DNA of 64,000 nt, taken from the NCBI GenBank assembly GCA_018389105.1, contig JACATO010001079.1, forward strand, positions 62,001 through 126,000, in the 5' to 3' direction. Position numbers and translations under genes: made by a program. This document shows, one piece after another, positions 13,101 through 25,400 of the stretch. Source of the DNA: Nautilus pompilius (lineage: Eukaryota > Mollusca > Cephalopoda > Nautilida > Nautilidae). A model generated the notes under the pieces. That model saw nothing but the letters and a program-made list of their open reading frames with translations, did no database searches and had not been told where the DNA came from. Positions within the stretch are counted from its first letter, which is position 1; each line of letters opens with the position of its first letter.

Positions 13101-13389
13101 GATGATAAACTGATAGAATGCATACAAGCTGGGTGACACGATTCTAGAGGTGTTAAAACGATAACTTTTAAATAGCTGTTGTATGTATATTACAGACTAA
13201 ATATAGATGTATGTAATCATCTTATTGCAGGCCTAAAAGTTGCAGCTATTTTTGGCATAATTTCAACAAAAATTAATGTTAAAATTCTAAACATTCTTTA
13301 TCACCTAAAAGATATTTGGTGGTGTATGACAACCTTAAAAAAATGGCAGTCTTAAATAGTGTAACATATCTTAATGGGGGGGAACAACC

Positions 13390-13585
13390 TTAGTGAGGAA
13401 GTGTAGTGCACTACCTTTGACTTTAACAGGGAAATCCCTACTAGAGATTTTCATTTTTTAGATGTGGGAGGAAACTGGAGTTTGCCTAGAGGAAATCCAC
13501 ATAGCTGGCTGGCTGGTGAAGCAGACTGAGAGGTAACTGAACTTGGGGGCTCTCAGCATTGACAGTCTAATAGGCTGGCTGCCAC
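13390..13585 (-). repeat. SINE body fragment
   Basis: Contains AGATGTGGGAGGAAACTGGA and GGCTGGCTGGTGAAGCAGA in the same order and spacing as the other minus copies. The tRNA-like head is mostly decayed. Confidence 0.6.
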
Positions 13586-16500
13586 CAGCCACCCAGTGCT
13601 ATTCTTTTTACCGTTATATTTTGCTTTCCATCTTTCTTAAGATATTTCCATTGCCCAGAGCAATTGGTGATATTTGTTCCGCCGGCGTTAGTTAATGCTT
13701 GATGGATAGAACGAGCTTGGGTGGGGGGGAGAAAAGACAAAAACATCAAGGTTAATTGAAGCTGAAGTAAAAAAATATTTATGCTAATTGGTTGTGGATT
13801 CGTTCCAAAGACTTGGCACATTTATTTGAAACTTTTCTGTGTAGTTGCTATAAAAAAAAAAAGAAAAAGGAGGAGAAATACAGGAAATCTTTTTTGTTTT
13901 TCTAGATTTTGGACTTTCACTGTGGTGGGTGTGTTCAGAAACATCTCCCACGTGTTTGTTGTTGCTGTTTTTTTATCAGTGAAATAGGTCACATTTGAAT
14001 GGGAAAGATCTTGAACTTATTCTGAACTTCCTACCTTAGCTACTAAGGAAATGTGTCGACATTGTGTGCACCAAAATGAAGCAGGGAGAAGAAATACCTC
14101 TATAGACCTCGCTGTTGGCTACATTGCCCTCAAAAGTTCACCAACAGAAAGGTCATGCATCTATCTGGTGGTTTCTTTTTTTTTAAGTAAGTAAATATTT
14201 TTTATTAAGTGTAAACTTTATCAGGTTTTTATGACTTCTGTCTCTTTAAGAAGAAAACAACATGTATGTATTTTGTATATGAATATTTAAAAAAACAAAA
14301 ACAACCTATATATATTAGTTCATCAGCTGTTTTTGAACCAAGAATTTGTATTTTGGAAAAGTTATACATTTAATTTTTTAGAAATTTAACTTCACACTTC
14401 ACAATAAATCAAGAGTTTAAAAGATACCTCAATTTTAAATTTGTTTATTATGAATCGAGTTAAGCTATTAAACAGGGCCACTTGAATCGATGTAGGGTTT
14501 ACTGCTTTAATGCTATACATGCAATTCTATTTAACTAGAACCAATTTAATTAGCAGGTATGCATTCCCGCCTCATGGGGATTTGGTTCTAGATGTTGCAT
14601 GATGAAATTGCAAGACAATAATTTTTGTCCATTTTGATATGCTTTGGAATAATATTAAAAATCAACAAATAAAATAGCAGAAGCACAGATACTTCTTGAT
14701 TTGTTATACACTTCAGCCAGAGTTTTCGCATCCCTTTATCTTAAACTAACAACCCACACTCTCTCACTTATTAGTTTTGCCCCTGCCCCCATCACCATAT
14801 GGCGCACACAAAAGAAAATTTGTAATTTAAAATGATCACTGGTAAAAAGAAAGGAAAAGAATTGCATTTTTTTTTTTGAAGATATGAAATACTTAGCCAT
14901 AGAGATTCCTTTAAACACTTGATGAATCTCAAACATTTTTCTAAAATTTATCTAATTTTCCTAATTCTCTCTCTTATATGGAGTTAACGTTGTAAGGAAT
15001 CGTGTTTTGTTTGAAAACTATTTGTCATCTGAGGATCAGTATTTTTATTAATAAAAATGTATAAATAAATATTTTTTAAGTAGTTTTTTGTGTTGAAGAG
15101 GAAATAATATTAGTGTCTGGTATAAGCTGCTAGAAAGATTTTTTGAAGTCATTTTTCCTTTTAACTTTTTACAAGGTTTTTGTAATTTAAAATAAATAGA
15201 ACCTATTTATTTATCAGGACTTTCAGCAACTGTGGCAATTGCTGTGCCATTTGGCATAGATATATCTACTTTGATTAGTATTCATAGTTGCAGTATATAG
15301 GCTTGTGTTTTAACTCCTCTGATAAGTCAGGGTATATAACCGATGGTTCACATCTGATTTATTATAGCTTACACATTAATAACACGATATACATTAATAA
15401 TTCACAGGCTAAAAGAAGTTGTATTTCATTTAATTAAGACTACTAGAGGGAGAGCAGGGGTAAAGAGAGAGAGAACCAATATAACACTTGGCTAGATCTC
15501 TCAGAAAATACCACATTGCATCTCTGAAGTATAATAATTCTAAATTTGTTATTTTTTTTAAAAATTCATTATCAGTTTTCTCATCACCAATGGTTTCTTG
15601 ACAAACCTCAGATTATTTGAGGGATGGGAATTTTTAAATAGTTATTTGAGCTCCATCCATCCTGCCTCGTAAGTGCAAGAGACCCTACTCTCTCTCTCTC
15701 TGTCTGTTTTAAATTTTGGATACTTGTGAAGCTTAGTGTATCTTCTCTTATTTATTTGCCATTTCATTGTGTCAAGAAATTTTGTATATCGTTATTTCAT
15801 TATTTATTTATTATTTGCAAACCTGCTTGGTTTTCTGTGTTCATTACGGACATTAAAAAGCAACCGTTGTCTCTCGGGGTTCATGTCTCCTTGGCCTTCG
15901 AAACAGCGGAAATGAATGTGTGTGGAGTATCAAGACAGTTGTCTTCAGCCATTCTGCATCGTATTTAACTGATCAAAAATGCAAATTTAAAATTTACTAG
16001 CAACTTTCGGACTACTGTTTTGATGTGGTACATACTGTAGGCTCTGAATGGTCATCAGGATGTTAAGTTGAGGAAACTGTTCTGAATTCATCTCTGTCAG
16101 ATGACAAAAAGATTAGATTTTTTTAAAATAAAAGAATGTGCTTTTACAGATTACTTATATTAAGGAAATAATGATGAGAATAAAATACAACAAAATGGAA
16201 TAGAATTAAAATTAATGAATAAATTCAACAATTTTTGACAAAGACTGACCAATTTTTTAAAATAATTGTTGAACAAAATCTGTCCCGCCACCAGATCAAT
16301 TCCTGATGCCAAATAAAAACATTGGCATGTGTTTACTCATAAGTCGATGATTCAGTTGATCATCTATCTTTACAAAAAAGATTTTAAAATATTTAATTAT
16401 AAGACAGTTTGAAAAATTGAAAATTTTAAAAAAAGAAAACAATTGACAATAATTTGTGTACAATCTTCTGATTGTATGTTAGTTATCTTGTAGGAAGTAT

Positions 16501-18794
16501 TTTCAGTTTTGTTTTATTTTAATATTATTTTTAATCCAAAGACGACTACATCATCATCTTTCTGATAAATGGAGAGAGTTTCGCAGCAGATGCTCTCAGC
16601 CATATCATTAACGGAATGAAGTGAGCAATTTTACACTTATAAATCTCACAAATCTTGAAACGACAGTGAATGTAGTACACATGTAAGAGCGAACAAATGC
16701 ACTCAGATCAAAACTCTGCATTATGTTGGTGGTCACAGTGCCACCTACATATTATATCTGCTTAGTTTCAAGTATGAAATTTTTGTGAAACAACTCTATT
16801 GCTTTGTTTTAAAATACTTTTGCTTGTTGTTGATTTTTTTTTTTTTTTTTTTACTTACAAGTTCAGGAAACATTTAAGTTTTTTTGTTTTTAAATTAGCA
16901 TTTGCTTTCCACTGGTCATTGCTATTAGCTTTACTTAATGTCACTTTGGTTCCATTATTATTATTATTATTATTACGTACTTGACAACTTTCCAAAATTT
17001 TCATGGGGGAGAGTTTGGCAATCCTTGTCACGAAGCACTTGAAAATGTAAACAAAGAACAAAGAAAACATAAACACTCATAATTATCTGTCTCTAAATTC
17101 CTATATGGTCACAATTGCCAAATGCAATCAGTCATGCTCTGACTCATGTCCAAGTGTTAATCTTTATTGTAGGTAACACAGGCTGACTTTGCTGTTTTCA
17201 AAGTTGTCCAACTTGGTTTGTAGGCATGACAGTCCTCTGTTCTATTGTATTTACATGTCAACAACGCATCCAGGATTGAATTGTCAAGAAGAGACCTGTG
17301 ACGCAACTGGAAGCGTCTGCCATTGAGACAAGCCTGCAGAGTCGTGGGTGGCTATAGAGTCAAATGGCGGACGATGATAGCATGAGCCATACACAACAGG
17401 GCAATGGGTTTGCTGATTTCTGATTGGTTACAATACGAAACTCGCAAAATGTCGACTATGGGTGACGAAAAATCAGGTTGTTTTCACATTTTATAGGCAG
17501 GGTTCTTAAAAATCAGGAGAAATGAGTCTTTTACGAAAAAAGCAGGTGGGCGGGAGATTGATTAAAAATTGGGAGACTCCCGCAAAAATCGGGAGAGTTT
17601 GCAAGTATGTTATTATAGCTTTGTTTGCATACTTTTCATGGCATCTATGACTTGTCTTACATTTGCAGTACTGTAGTTTCAGTGTTTAGAATTCTCTGAA
17701 ACCTTGTTATACAATAATAAATTGTTTACATTAGTAAAAATAGCATCTATGAAATCTTAAAATGGATGTTCGCTTTGAGATAATGGCATCTAATGTATGA
17801 TATATAGAGGTTGGTTTCACATAGGAAATGAAATGGTAACAGAAGAAGAAAGGTATTTGCTCTCAGACAATGGCATCATCTACTGCGCATATACAGAACT
17901 TGGTTTTATATAGGAATGAAACTAGGATTTAAATTCTGTCTAGAAAATTGCATTGATAATTAAAATTTACAGAATATTCTTTGCCTAAAATATGGCCAGT
18001 CTTCTCTCATTATCAAAAAGAAAATTAACAGTTTTTTTAAATGATATAATTACTTCATTCAGAGCCAGATAATATTTGTAGGACAATAGATATGCCAGAG
18101 AGTAAAAATCATGGATTCTAGTAATACTATGGGAGGGTTTCAGAAAGTAAAGTCAATTCATATATAAATCAATTGACTTGGTATTTCTTATTGGAATTTA
18201 TATACTTCCCATCTTTTTCAATGCAGCAGGTTTCTCAATAATAGCCCAATAGAATCTTTGCACTCTTTCCCTTTTTGGATCTGGTGATCATTGGCAAATC
18301 TAAGAACATCTTTCAGATTTTTAAGAGTGAAAATCGACTTTAAGCAAGATGTGGTAGAGCTTCAAAGTGTTTGATGGTTATCACAGCTGTATCCACCTCA
18401 CTAGTGCTTTCAATCAGAAATCTAACTCTAGTATGATGATGATACATTTTGAGAATGAAAGAATATAAGCATTTTTTTTTTTGAAAATGCCTTCTGTCTC
18501 TGATATCACTTCATAAAAAAATTATTTTAATCTAATTTTTTTTAAAAATGTATATATTTATGCTGCTGTTTAGATTCTTAGCAGTCCTTTTCTCTATGTA
18601 TATTTTTTATTGTTTGTTTGTGATTGGTGACACCTACTTCCAAAAGGTCAATTGCTTTAAAACATTTTTAAATAATTCTTTTTCCACAAAGTTATGGATT
18701 CTTAGATTGTATTATATTAATGTTTGTTTTAAGAAATTTATTTTCATGATGAACCCTGTCCTGACTTTCGGTATCTAAGGACATCTCATAGCAA

Positions 18795-19125
18795 TAAGCT
18801 AGAAGGGGTAGGTAGTATCAGCCTTGGTGATTAGGCAGGTGATTGGGGCTTGTGAGTGGCGGGCCAGGTGCAAGTCAGTCACTCGCCCCGCAGAACTCTC
18901 TTCATCTTTGGATGTGAGAGGAAAGAAGAGAGAGAGAGAGCTCAGAGGAAACCTGCATAGCTAGCTGGTGAAGATCTACAATAAACAACGGGGTCAGTCT
19001 TAACCAGGATTCGAACTTTGGTCGTTGACTTTAGCAGCCACCTAGTCTCAACCAGGATTCGAACTCTGGCCATCGACCTTTGCAGCTCCCTAGCGTACCA
19101 GTTGACTGAATCACCTGCTGGCCAT
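18795..19125 (-). repeat. SINE with duplicated B-box segment
   Basis: On plus: GATGTGAGAGGAAA, AGCTAGCTGGTGAAG, then AACCAGGATTCGAACT occurs twice (about 19011 and 19051). On the minus strand these are two TTCGAATCCTGGTT B boxes. The A-box-like TGATTCAGTCAACTGGTACG lies at the far end. Confidence 0.65.
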
Positions 19126-19295
19126 TGACATTTTTCAACATTAATTCATAAATTTCTCATGATGTTTTTTTTTTTTTTTTAATGTAGACATTCCATCATT
19201 TCGCTAATAAGTAAGAAAAATCCCTATAAAGTGAATATTTTTGCTGGCAGTCTTTGTACTTGTTTGTTAACTTACCTGTAGAACTTGTTTTGCAG

Positions 19296-19488
19296 ATTAA
19301 TGTACAGTAATCTCGGCCAAATGAGCTCAAGTCAGCGGCAAAAAGCATGCCTAGCAAAGATATGGAACTAAATTCCACCGATTCTCCTCATGTCAACTAC
19401 TTAGAGGAAGAAAAACCCCTTTTACAGGGTATAAAAGTAAGGGCTGCCACTCCTGATAGACTACTCCATTTATGTATACAAAGTTTTG
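19296..19488 (+). CDS. RASGRP: RasGRP first coding exon: 5'UTR end plus start of REM domain
   Basis: Acceptor TTGTTTTGCAG ends at 19295 and donor GTAAGT begins at 19489. Coding begins at ATG 19347, giving 47 codons plus one base (phase 1). The choice of start is strong: the only in-frame sequence before it in the exon contains TAA at 19308-19310 and no other ATG, and the chosen ATG has A at -3. The first ~29 residues are polar and unassigned. Then [14 protein letters not shown] matches the opening helix of the RasGEF-N/REM domain. The acceptor means at least one non-coding exon lies further upstream. Confidence 0.88.
19300..19371 (+). promoter_or_regulatory. Overlapping upstream ORF in the RasGRP leader
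   Basis: An ATG at 19300 (five bases into the exon) opens a 23-codon reading frame, with a second in-frame ATG at 19321, that ends at TAA 19369, past the main start at 19347 and in another frame. Both upstream ATGs have pyrimidines at -3, the main ATG has A, so leaky scanning would be expected. Any regulatory effect is inference. Confidence 0.5.
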
Positions 19489-22400
19489 GTAAGTATTTAT
19501 TATCACTAGTGTATTTGATAAGTATTGTTTTGCTCTTCCATTTTTGGCTTCTATCTTCAGGGAGAGCAGGATCTGTCTTCAACTTATTTTGGCCCATGGC
19601 ACTTTTATCTAGCCATGATTCCTATCACTCAGAAGCTGAATACTTTACAAATATTCACTAGTTTTCATATTAAGTGATTAATTAAAATTGTGGCATCTAT
19701 AGATGTAACTGTATTTAGCTAAGTTTTCACCGAGGCAGTAATATTCTGTGACCCCTCTTCATCTCTCTCTCTTTCCATCTTTCCCTCTTTCTCTCTCTCT
19801 CTCTCCATCTATCTCTCATACCTATGTACCTACCTGGATTTCATTGTATGAAAGTGGTTTGGTTTAGTAAATTTTATTAGTTAAATAGTGTTGACAGCAT
19901 AAACTGCTGTTCCAGAGCTTAATTCAGATGCTGTATTTGATAATATTTTGGCTATGTGAGAATAGTAATAACTGCATGTGTTACTACACAGTTTCTAATG
20001 ACTGCGTGTTGCATTAAAATATGGTAATTCTCCACACAACTTATTTGTTCTCAGCTACAGTTATGAACAGTCAGTCACTAATCTCCTTGCTGACTACAGG
20101 TACGGATGTGCTATATAGAATGTTGCAGTTTATTTATGACTTAAGGTTGAAGAAAGAGTACAGTTTAAGGTCTCAGTTTTACATACTTATGTGCTTTATA
20201 GGTCAAAAAATACATTAGTGCTGTGATGGTCTGCTCATTATGTTATATATTTTAGTCAGCTTCTTTAGTGCTCACATCTCCATTTATTGTTGGCATCTCA
20301 CATTTATCCTTGAACCTCTCTCTCACCTTTGGCAGTCTGTGATACCTTCCTTCAGTTTTTTATCCAGTCCAATTTTTGTTTTGCACCATTCTTTGTATTT
20401 TCTATCTTTCCAAATAACCCCATGTTGTCAACCTTAAGAACCATGTACTGGCTCAGTTACTGACAATATCCATCAACCCTCTTGCTGTGAAATGTCTTCC
20501 TGACTTGCTCTCCCATACCATTAAGCTGCCTCACATTTTTATCTGAAATCTGCTTCTGCTGTAACTAAATGTTAGGTGAAACAAAAAAAAAAAAGGGGGG
20601 GGCTTTTCTCTGGACTTTGAAAACCTTGCTGACACCTGCTTGTAGTAATGTCTCATTAGAAACCATCTTCTGGCAGCACTACTCTCATCACAGGTATTTT
20701 GTAATACAGGGTGACTGAAAAGTCTCTCCATCCCTATTAAGAAAAAGTTTTTGTTCTAATAGGCATAGAAACCTAATTCTAGTATTGTTTAAAAGGTAAT
20801 TTAATGTCATTTACCCTGATTAGAATGCAGGAGCTTATGTTAAAATTTAATTATCAGTACATTTTTAGCAGAGTAAAAAAAAAATTGTGTGGAACATTAC
20901 TCTGCAGAAAATGCACTGGTCTTCAGCTTTCTCAGATGATGCAACTTTTGATGCAGACACTTTTTCTGTGGATGACAACAAGAAGTAAGTTTGCCTAAGG
21001 TTAGATCTGAGCTTCTGGCATTATGTTTTATTGGGGTTCAGCTGTGAGGAAAAATGATTATCAAGCCAGTTATGGACGAACATCAGCAGCATCACCTTCA
21101 GCCACACACAAAGTAAGGGAAAACATAATTAGGGTTGCACGAAACTATCTTTCAAATGACAAGAATAAAGTTTGAGTCTCTTCTACAGCAAAAGTTATAA
21201 ACAATTATTAAAAGGGAGTGGCCTTTTTAATTCACCCTGTACATTTAGAACGCAAAGTAGAACACAATATCTTTAATGTGCTATTTTAAGTTAGCTGGGA
21301 TGTTCCCAGTGACAGTAACCTGGAAAACATACCATATTTATGGGTCACACATTGCAGTTCAAGACAACCGTTAAATTAGTGTAAAAGGGTTAAATTTTTC
21401 GCATTATGAATCACACTCTCTCTCTCTCTCTCTCCCTCCCTCCCTTACACTGTAATTATGCAGAGGATGATGATAAATAAAAACCTAAATTAGTGTAAAA
21501 GGGTTAAATTTTTCGCATTATGAATCCCACACACACACACACACACTCCCTCTCTCTCTCTCCCTTACACTGTAATTATGCAGAGGATGATGATAAATAA
21601 AAACCTTAGAACAACTAGTTAGAGTTATTTAATATCTCACCAGCAGTAGTTATGCAAGAAAAGAGAGAAAAAAAAATATGATATAAAGGTATTTCTACCT
21701 ACTGCAACAAAGTAATAAAATGGTGTGTGGTTTTTTAATGTGTGTTTGCGCTCTGCTACTTTTCAGATCTGTAATACTCGGCACAAGTTGAGCCATAGGA
21801 GCTGTGACGCAGTAATTCTCTTAATTAGTGTGATAACCCTTTGTAATGACGAATCCTTATGTAGCTCCAGCAGTCTCCTACCCGTTTTGGATTACAACTG
21901 TATTGACTAAATATACATCCAGTTCAACACAAACACTAGCTGGTGTTGGTGACGTACCGAGGGTTAGCGAATTTCTAAACTAAAACCTCAGACTGACTTA
22001 CAGGTTCCTGATGAACCAATCAGATGGGGAAATTTAGGGGGGGGGACAAGTAAATTACTCAATTTTTAGTAATAATAAAAGTCATTAAATTTATTTGTTA
22101 ACTATTTTTCTGTTTTTGATAATATTTATTAACTTAAATATTATTTAATTTTCTTGTGGAAAAAAAAAGAAGATTTAATGGGCAATAATAGATAAATGAA
22201 GTATTTTAAAAATTTCACATCATTTCTTTTAAAGAACAAAGACAGAAATTATAGTTAGCTTTTAAACTTTACTGTGGTGGAACCTAATAAATGTTTGGAA
22301 AGCAGAAAATAAATGCCAATTTTGTCAGAATTTTATGGCCACTTAAGATGCAAATGTCTGTTGCTGAGTTAATTTCACAATTTTTATTATCTCCATGTGA

Positions 22401-25400
22401 TATAATATTTATTGGTTATTATTCATCAGAGTTTGAATTGGTCAGTTATCTCTGTGGTATCGTTAAAACACATTACCAGAGTTTTGGTTCTGTAGTGTGC
22501 TAAGGGAATTTGAAGGGTCCAAAGTTGGTGGGGGGGTCTCCCCCACAATTTTTTTCTACTTATGGTAACTTCTAAAGTATTGTAGATACATTATTTTAAT
22601 GCCATTTGCAATTTGCAGACAAACTGAGCCAGGTATGAGATGCATGGCAAATAAATCTCTAGGACAGTGGTTTAATTTAACATGGAAGGAATGAGCCCCA
22701 CACATCTCTAGGTTAAGGTTTCAATCAAATCATGTTTTCAGGAACTTTTCTAATTATGACAGATTTCTTATTTAGCAAATTGTCTGATGGCATTATGTTT
22801 AGCTGGAAACAGATGGCGTCGTCTTCCATCTCATGGACTTGCTCAAACTATTTATGTGATCTGATTGAAAAATTTAATGACTTCTGATATATGCACAAAT
22901 AATCATATGTACAAACAAGTATGCAGGTTTAAGATCAATATTGTTGAATTTAGCAGTCTATTTGCATAATCAAAAACCATTTTTCATTAATACTGTAAAT
23001 AATAACGAAAGGTGTTGGTTATGCTTTAAAAGCAGTTTCCTAGTTTGATGGTACATGCTGCCATTTTATTATATAATTCTTCACTAGCTGGATTATTTTG
23101 ATTTCAGTTTTTATTTAAATTCAGATTTGTAAAAAGTTAGTTTGTTTTACAAAAATAATTATCCCTCTTTCTACTATTAAGTATTTTCAATTTCCACGAG
23201 TTATTTTCCGTTATTTTACTGTACTAATTTGGCGATAACTTTCAGGAAGATATTGGTACAAAAATAAAAAAAAAAGAAAAGAAAAACATGAACCTTAGTT
23301 CTGAGTGAACAACGTCAACAAAATCCATTGTATATGAGCAGTGGAGTGGCATGGTGCCAACCAGAGGCTGTGTATCAGTATGAACCTGCCAGCTGTCAAA
23401 TTGTAGGGTAAACAACCACAAAGCAACTAATTTCATTGTTTTAACATAGCATTTAGGAATCAGCTAAAATTGTGTTAACATGCATTCCAAATAAGCATGG
23501 TTATAAAGAGGTAACTGAAACCATGCTACAAAATTTGACACTCAGGTCATTTGAAGCTCTCATTTCAGAATCAGTATTGAGTTATTCACACTTTTTCTTC
23601 ATGGATCTCTCATGGATTTGAGTTTGGATGCCGATTCTTTCTGAAATGCTTGTCATGATCTGACAAATTTTATTCTGGATGGTCCTCCCTCCCTCATATA
23701 TATATTTTGTACCCCAGATGGTCCCTTAAGTTGAGATTTTGTTTCATTATAGTTCTTGGTGAAGCTTTCCAGAATGTTTAACTGTCATTGCTGTTTTTTG
23801 GGGTCTGGCATTAGCTTCCATGAAAGTTGCACTGCAGCATGCACCGTAATCTTCAAAATGAAGAATAACTAAGGTTACTACTGTTTTCTTAGCAACACCA
23901 TGCATTTATGTGCATGTCATCACAACCAAATCCATCTTGAAATCATAGGAGGTTGGTCCTTTACCATAAGTGACTTTCCACCAAAAGCAGTGTTCTAGTT
24001 ATAGACTTGTTCATATCTCCTTTAGAAGCCTGCCCTGCTATCAATACAGTGCAACAGGAACCAGGTTTTGTTTGACCAGTGAACCTCCCCCCATCCATAT
24101 CTTGAAGTTGCTCCAACTGTGGGCCTTAATCCAAAGAAGATGCTGATATTTGTGGCCATTTAAACTTGGGTATCTCTCAGGTTGCCAATATCATCATAAT
24201 ATGTGTAGAGCCAATTAGTGATAGTTCTGTTTACTCTGGTCTGGATTATTAAGATGCATCCTAGATCATTTTAGTCAGCAGAATGATTGCATCATTGATC
24301 TTTCAGTAGGACAATCTAACCCAATGGCTAGTCTTCTTGGGAAATTCAGATCAATGGGTAGGTAGCAATCATTTGTTTTAGTATATTTGGACCATGGATG
24401 GCTGATGACAATGTGGTTGACAACCAGTACTTTCACTAGAGAGCTCTTTTTCTTAGGTCAGTGATCTGTCTGTTCACTGATCAAATTCATCAATTTGTAT
24501 ATTTTAGCTGCAAATGAAGGTGAAATTCAAGCTAAGATGTGTGAAAAAGAAATTTTGTACTTCAATGTATACTTCTAAAATGTATAATAATTCATATTTT
24601 TTTATTATTACTTCATTTATTTTCAGGCTATTTATAATGTTTTTTGGGGTTTTTAAAGAAGATTTCACCTTTAAATATTTATTTAATTTTTTTAAAGTGA
24701 AAATGCCTTTGTAATATGTAAGTATTGGAAGTCGTTCTCACTGAAATGGTTAAAACCAGAAACAACTATAATTTTGTTTTCAGATAATAATGGCAAGCTG
24801 ATAGAAGACACAAAATATCCACAAGTGTTATTTTTGATGCATAAATGGTTCATGCAATCTCAGGAGCTGGCAGAATCACTAATTCACCTGTATCCTTTTC
24901 CTTTCTTTTTTACTGAGCATATTTGCATATAACAGTATGCATTAAATGCTGAAAATACAAATGCCTTTTTTACTTTTTTATTTCTTGCCTTCATGTATAA
25001 TTTCTCAGCGAATAGTTGTATTCGTCATATTCTGTTTCTCGTGAGGTATTGAGAAGCATTGCGAAGTTGATGAGTTAGCTGAATTAGTTCTCAAGCAATG
25101 TATTAGTATTGTTGCAGTAATTCAGATATAAGATGAATAACGTTTTGATGTTGAACTCTGAAAAGGAAGAGTTTTTAAAATGAATTTTGACTAATCAAAT
25201 ATTCGTAAAAACTGTAAAGCGCAGATTGCCACTAGGTTCTGAAGCATACACTCATGGAGCCAACCACCATTCAGCCCTGTCTTTAAATGTTTCAGCATCA
25301 TCAAGTAAAGTCATCTTTTAAATGTACGTTAACTTTGAACCATGTAATTTCTTTACCAACCAAATGAATCATCTATTTCAGGGTGGATTCAATCTGGTCA

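Larger units (their letters stand above)
5421..19295 (+). other. Presumed RasGRP intron 1
   Basis: No coding exon recognised in nearly 14 kb. It holds SINE copies (8400-8685, 9903-10165, 13390-13585, 18795-19125), simple repeats (CT at 9830-9848 and 11821-11839, ATT at 16955-16975, TA at 9430-9451), and a GGGAG inverted-repeat end near 17560-17605. Some of the short open frames here may be decayed transposons. I found no recognisable domain in them. Confidence 0.5.
19489..24783 (+). other. RasGRP intron (5.3 kb)
   Basis: Between coding exons 1 and 2. Contains a TA-flanked inverted-repeat element (20707-21239), a tandem duplication with microsatellites (21373-21606) and a decayed Tc1-like transposase (23640-24420). 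CT-rich tract at 19761-19816. No further exon recognised. Confidence 0.6.

Noticed and set aside
12636-13105. Open frames of 65 and 75 codons in intron 1
   Set aside because: The region looks like old repeat-derived sequence, and no motif is identifiable.
21401-21606. CRISPR-like pair of repeats
   Set aside because: Only two copies of a long unit with internal microsatellites: a tandem duplication in eukaryotic DNA.
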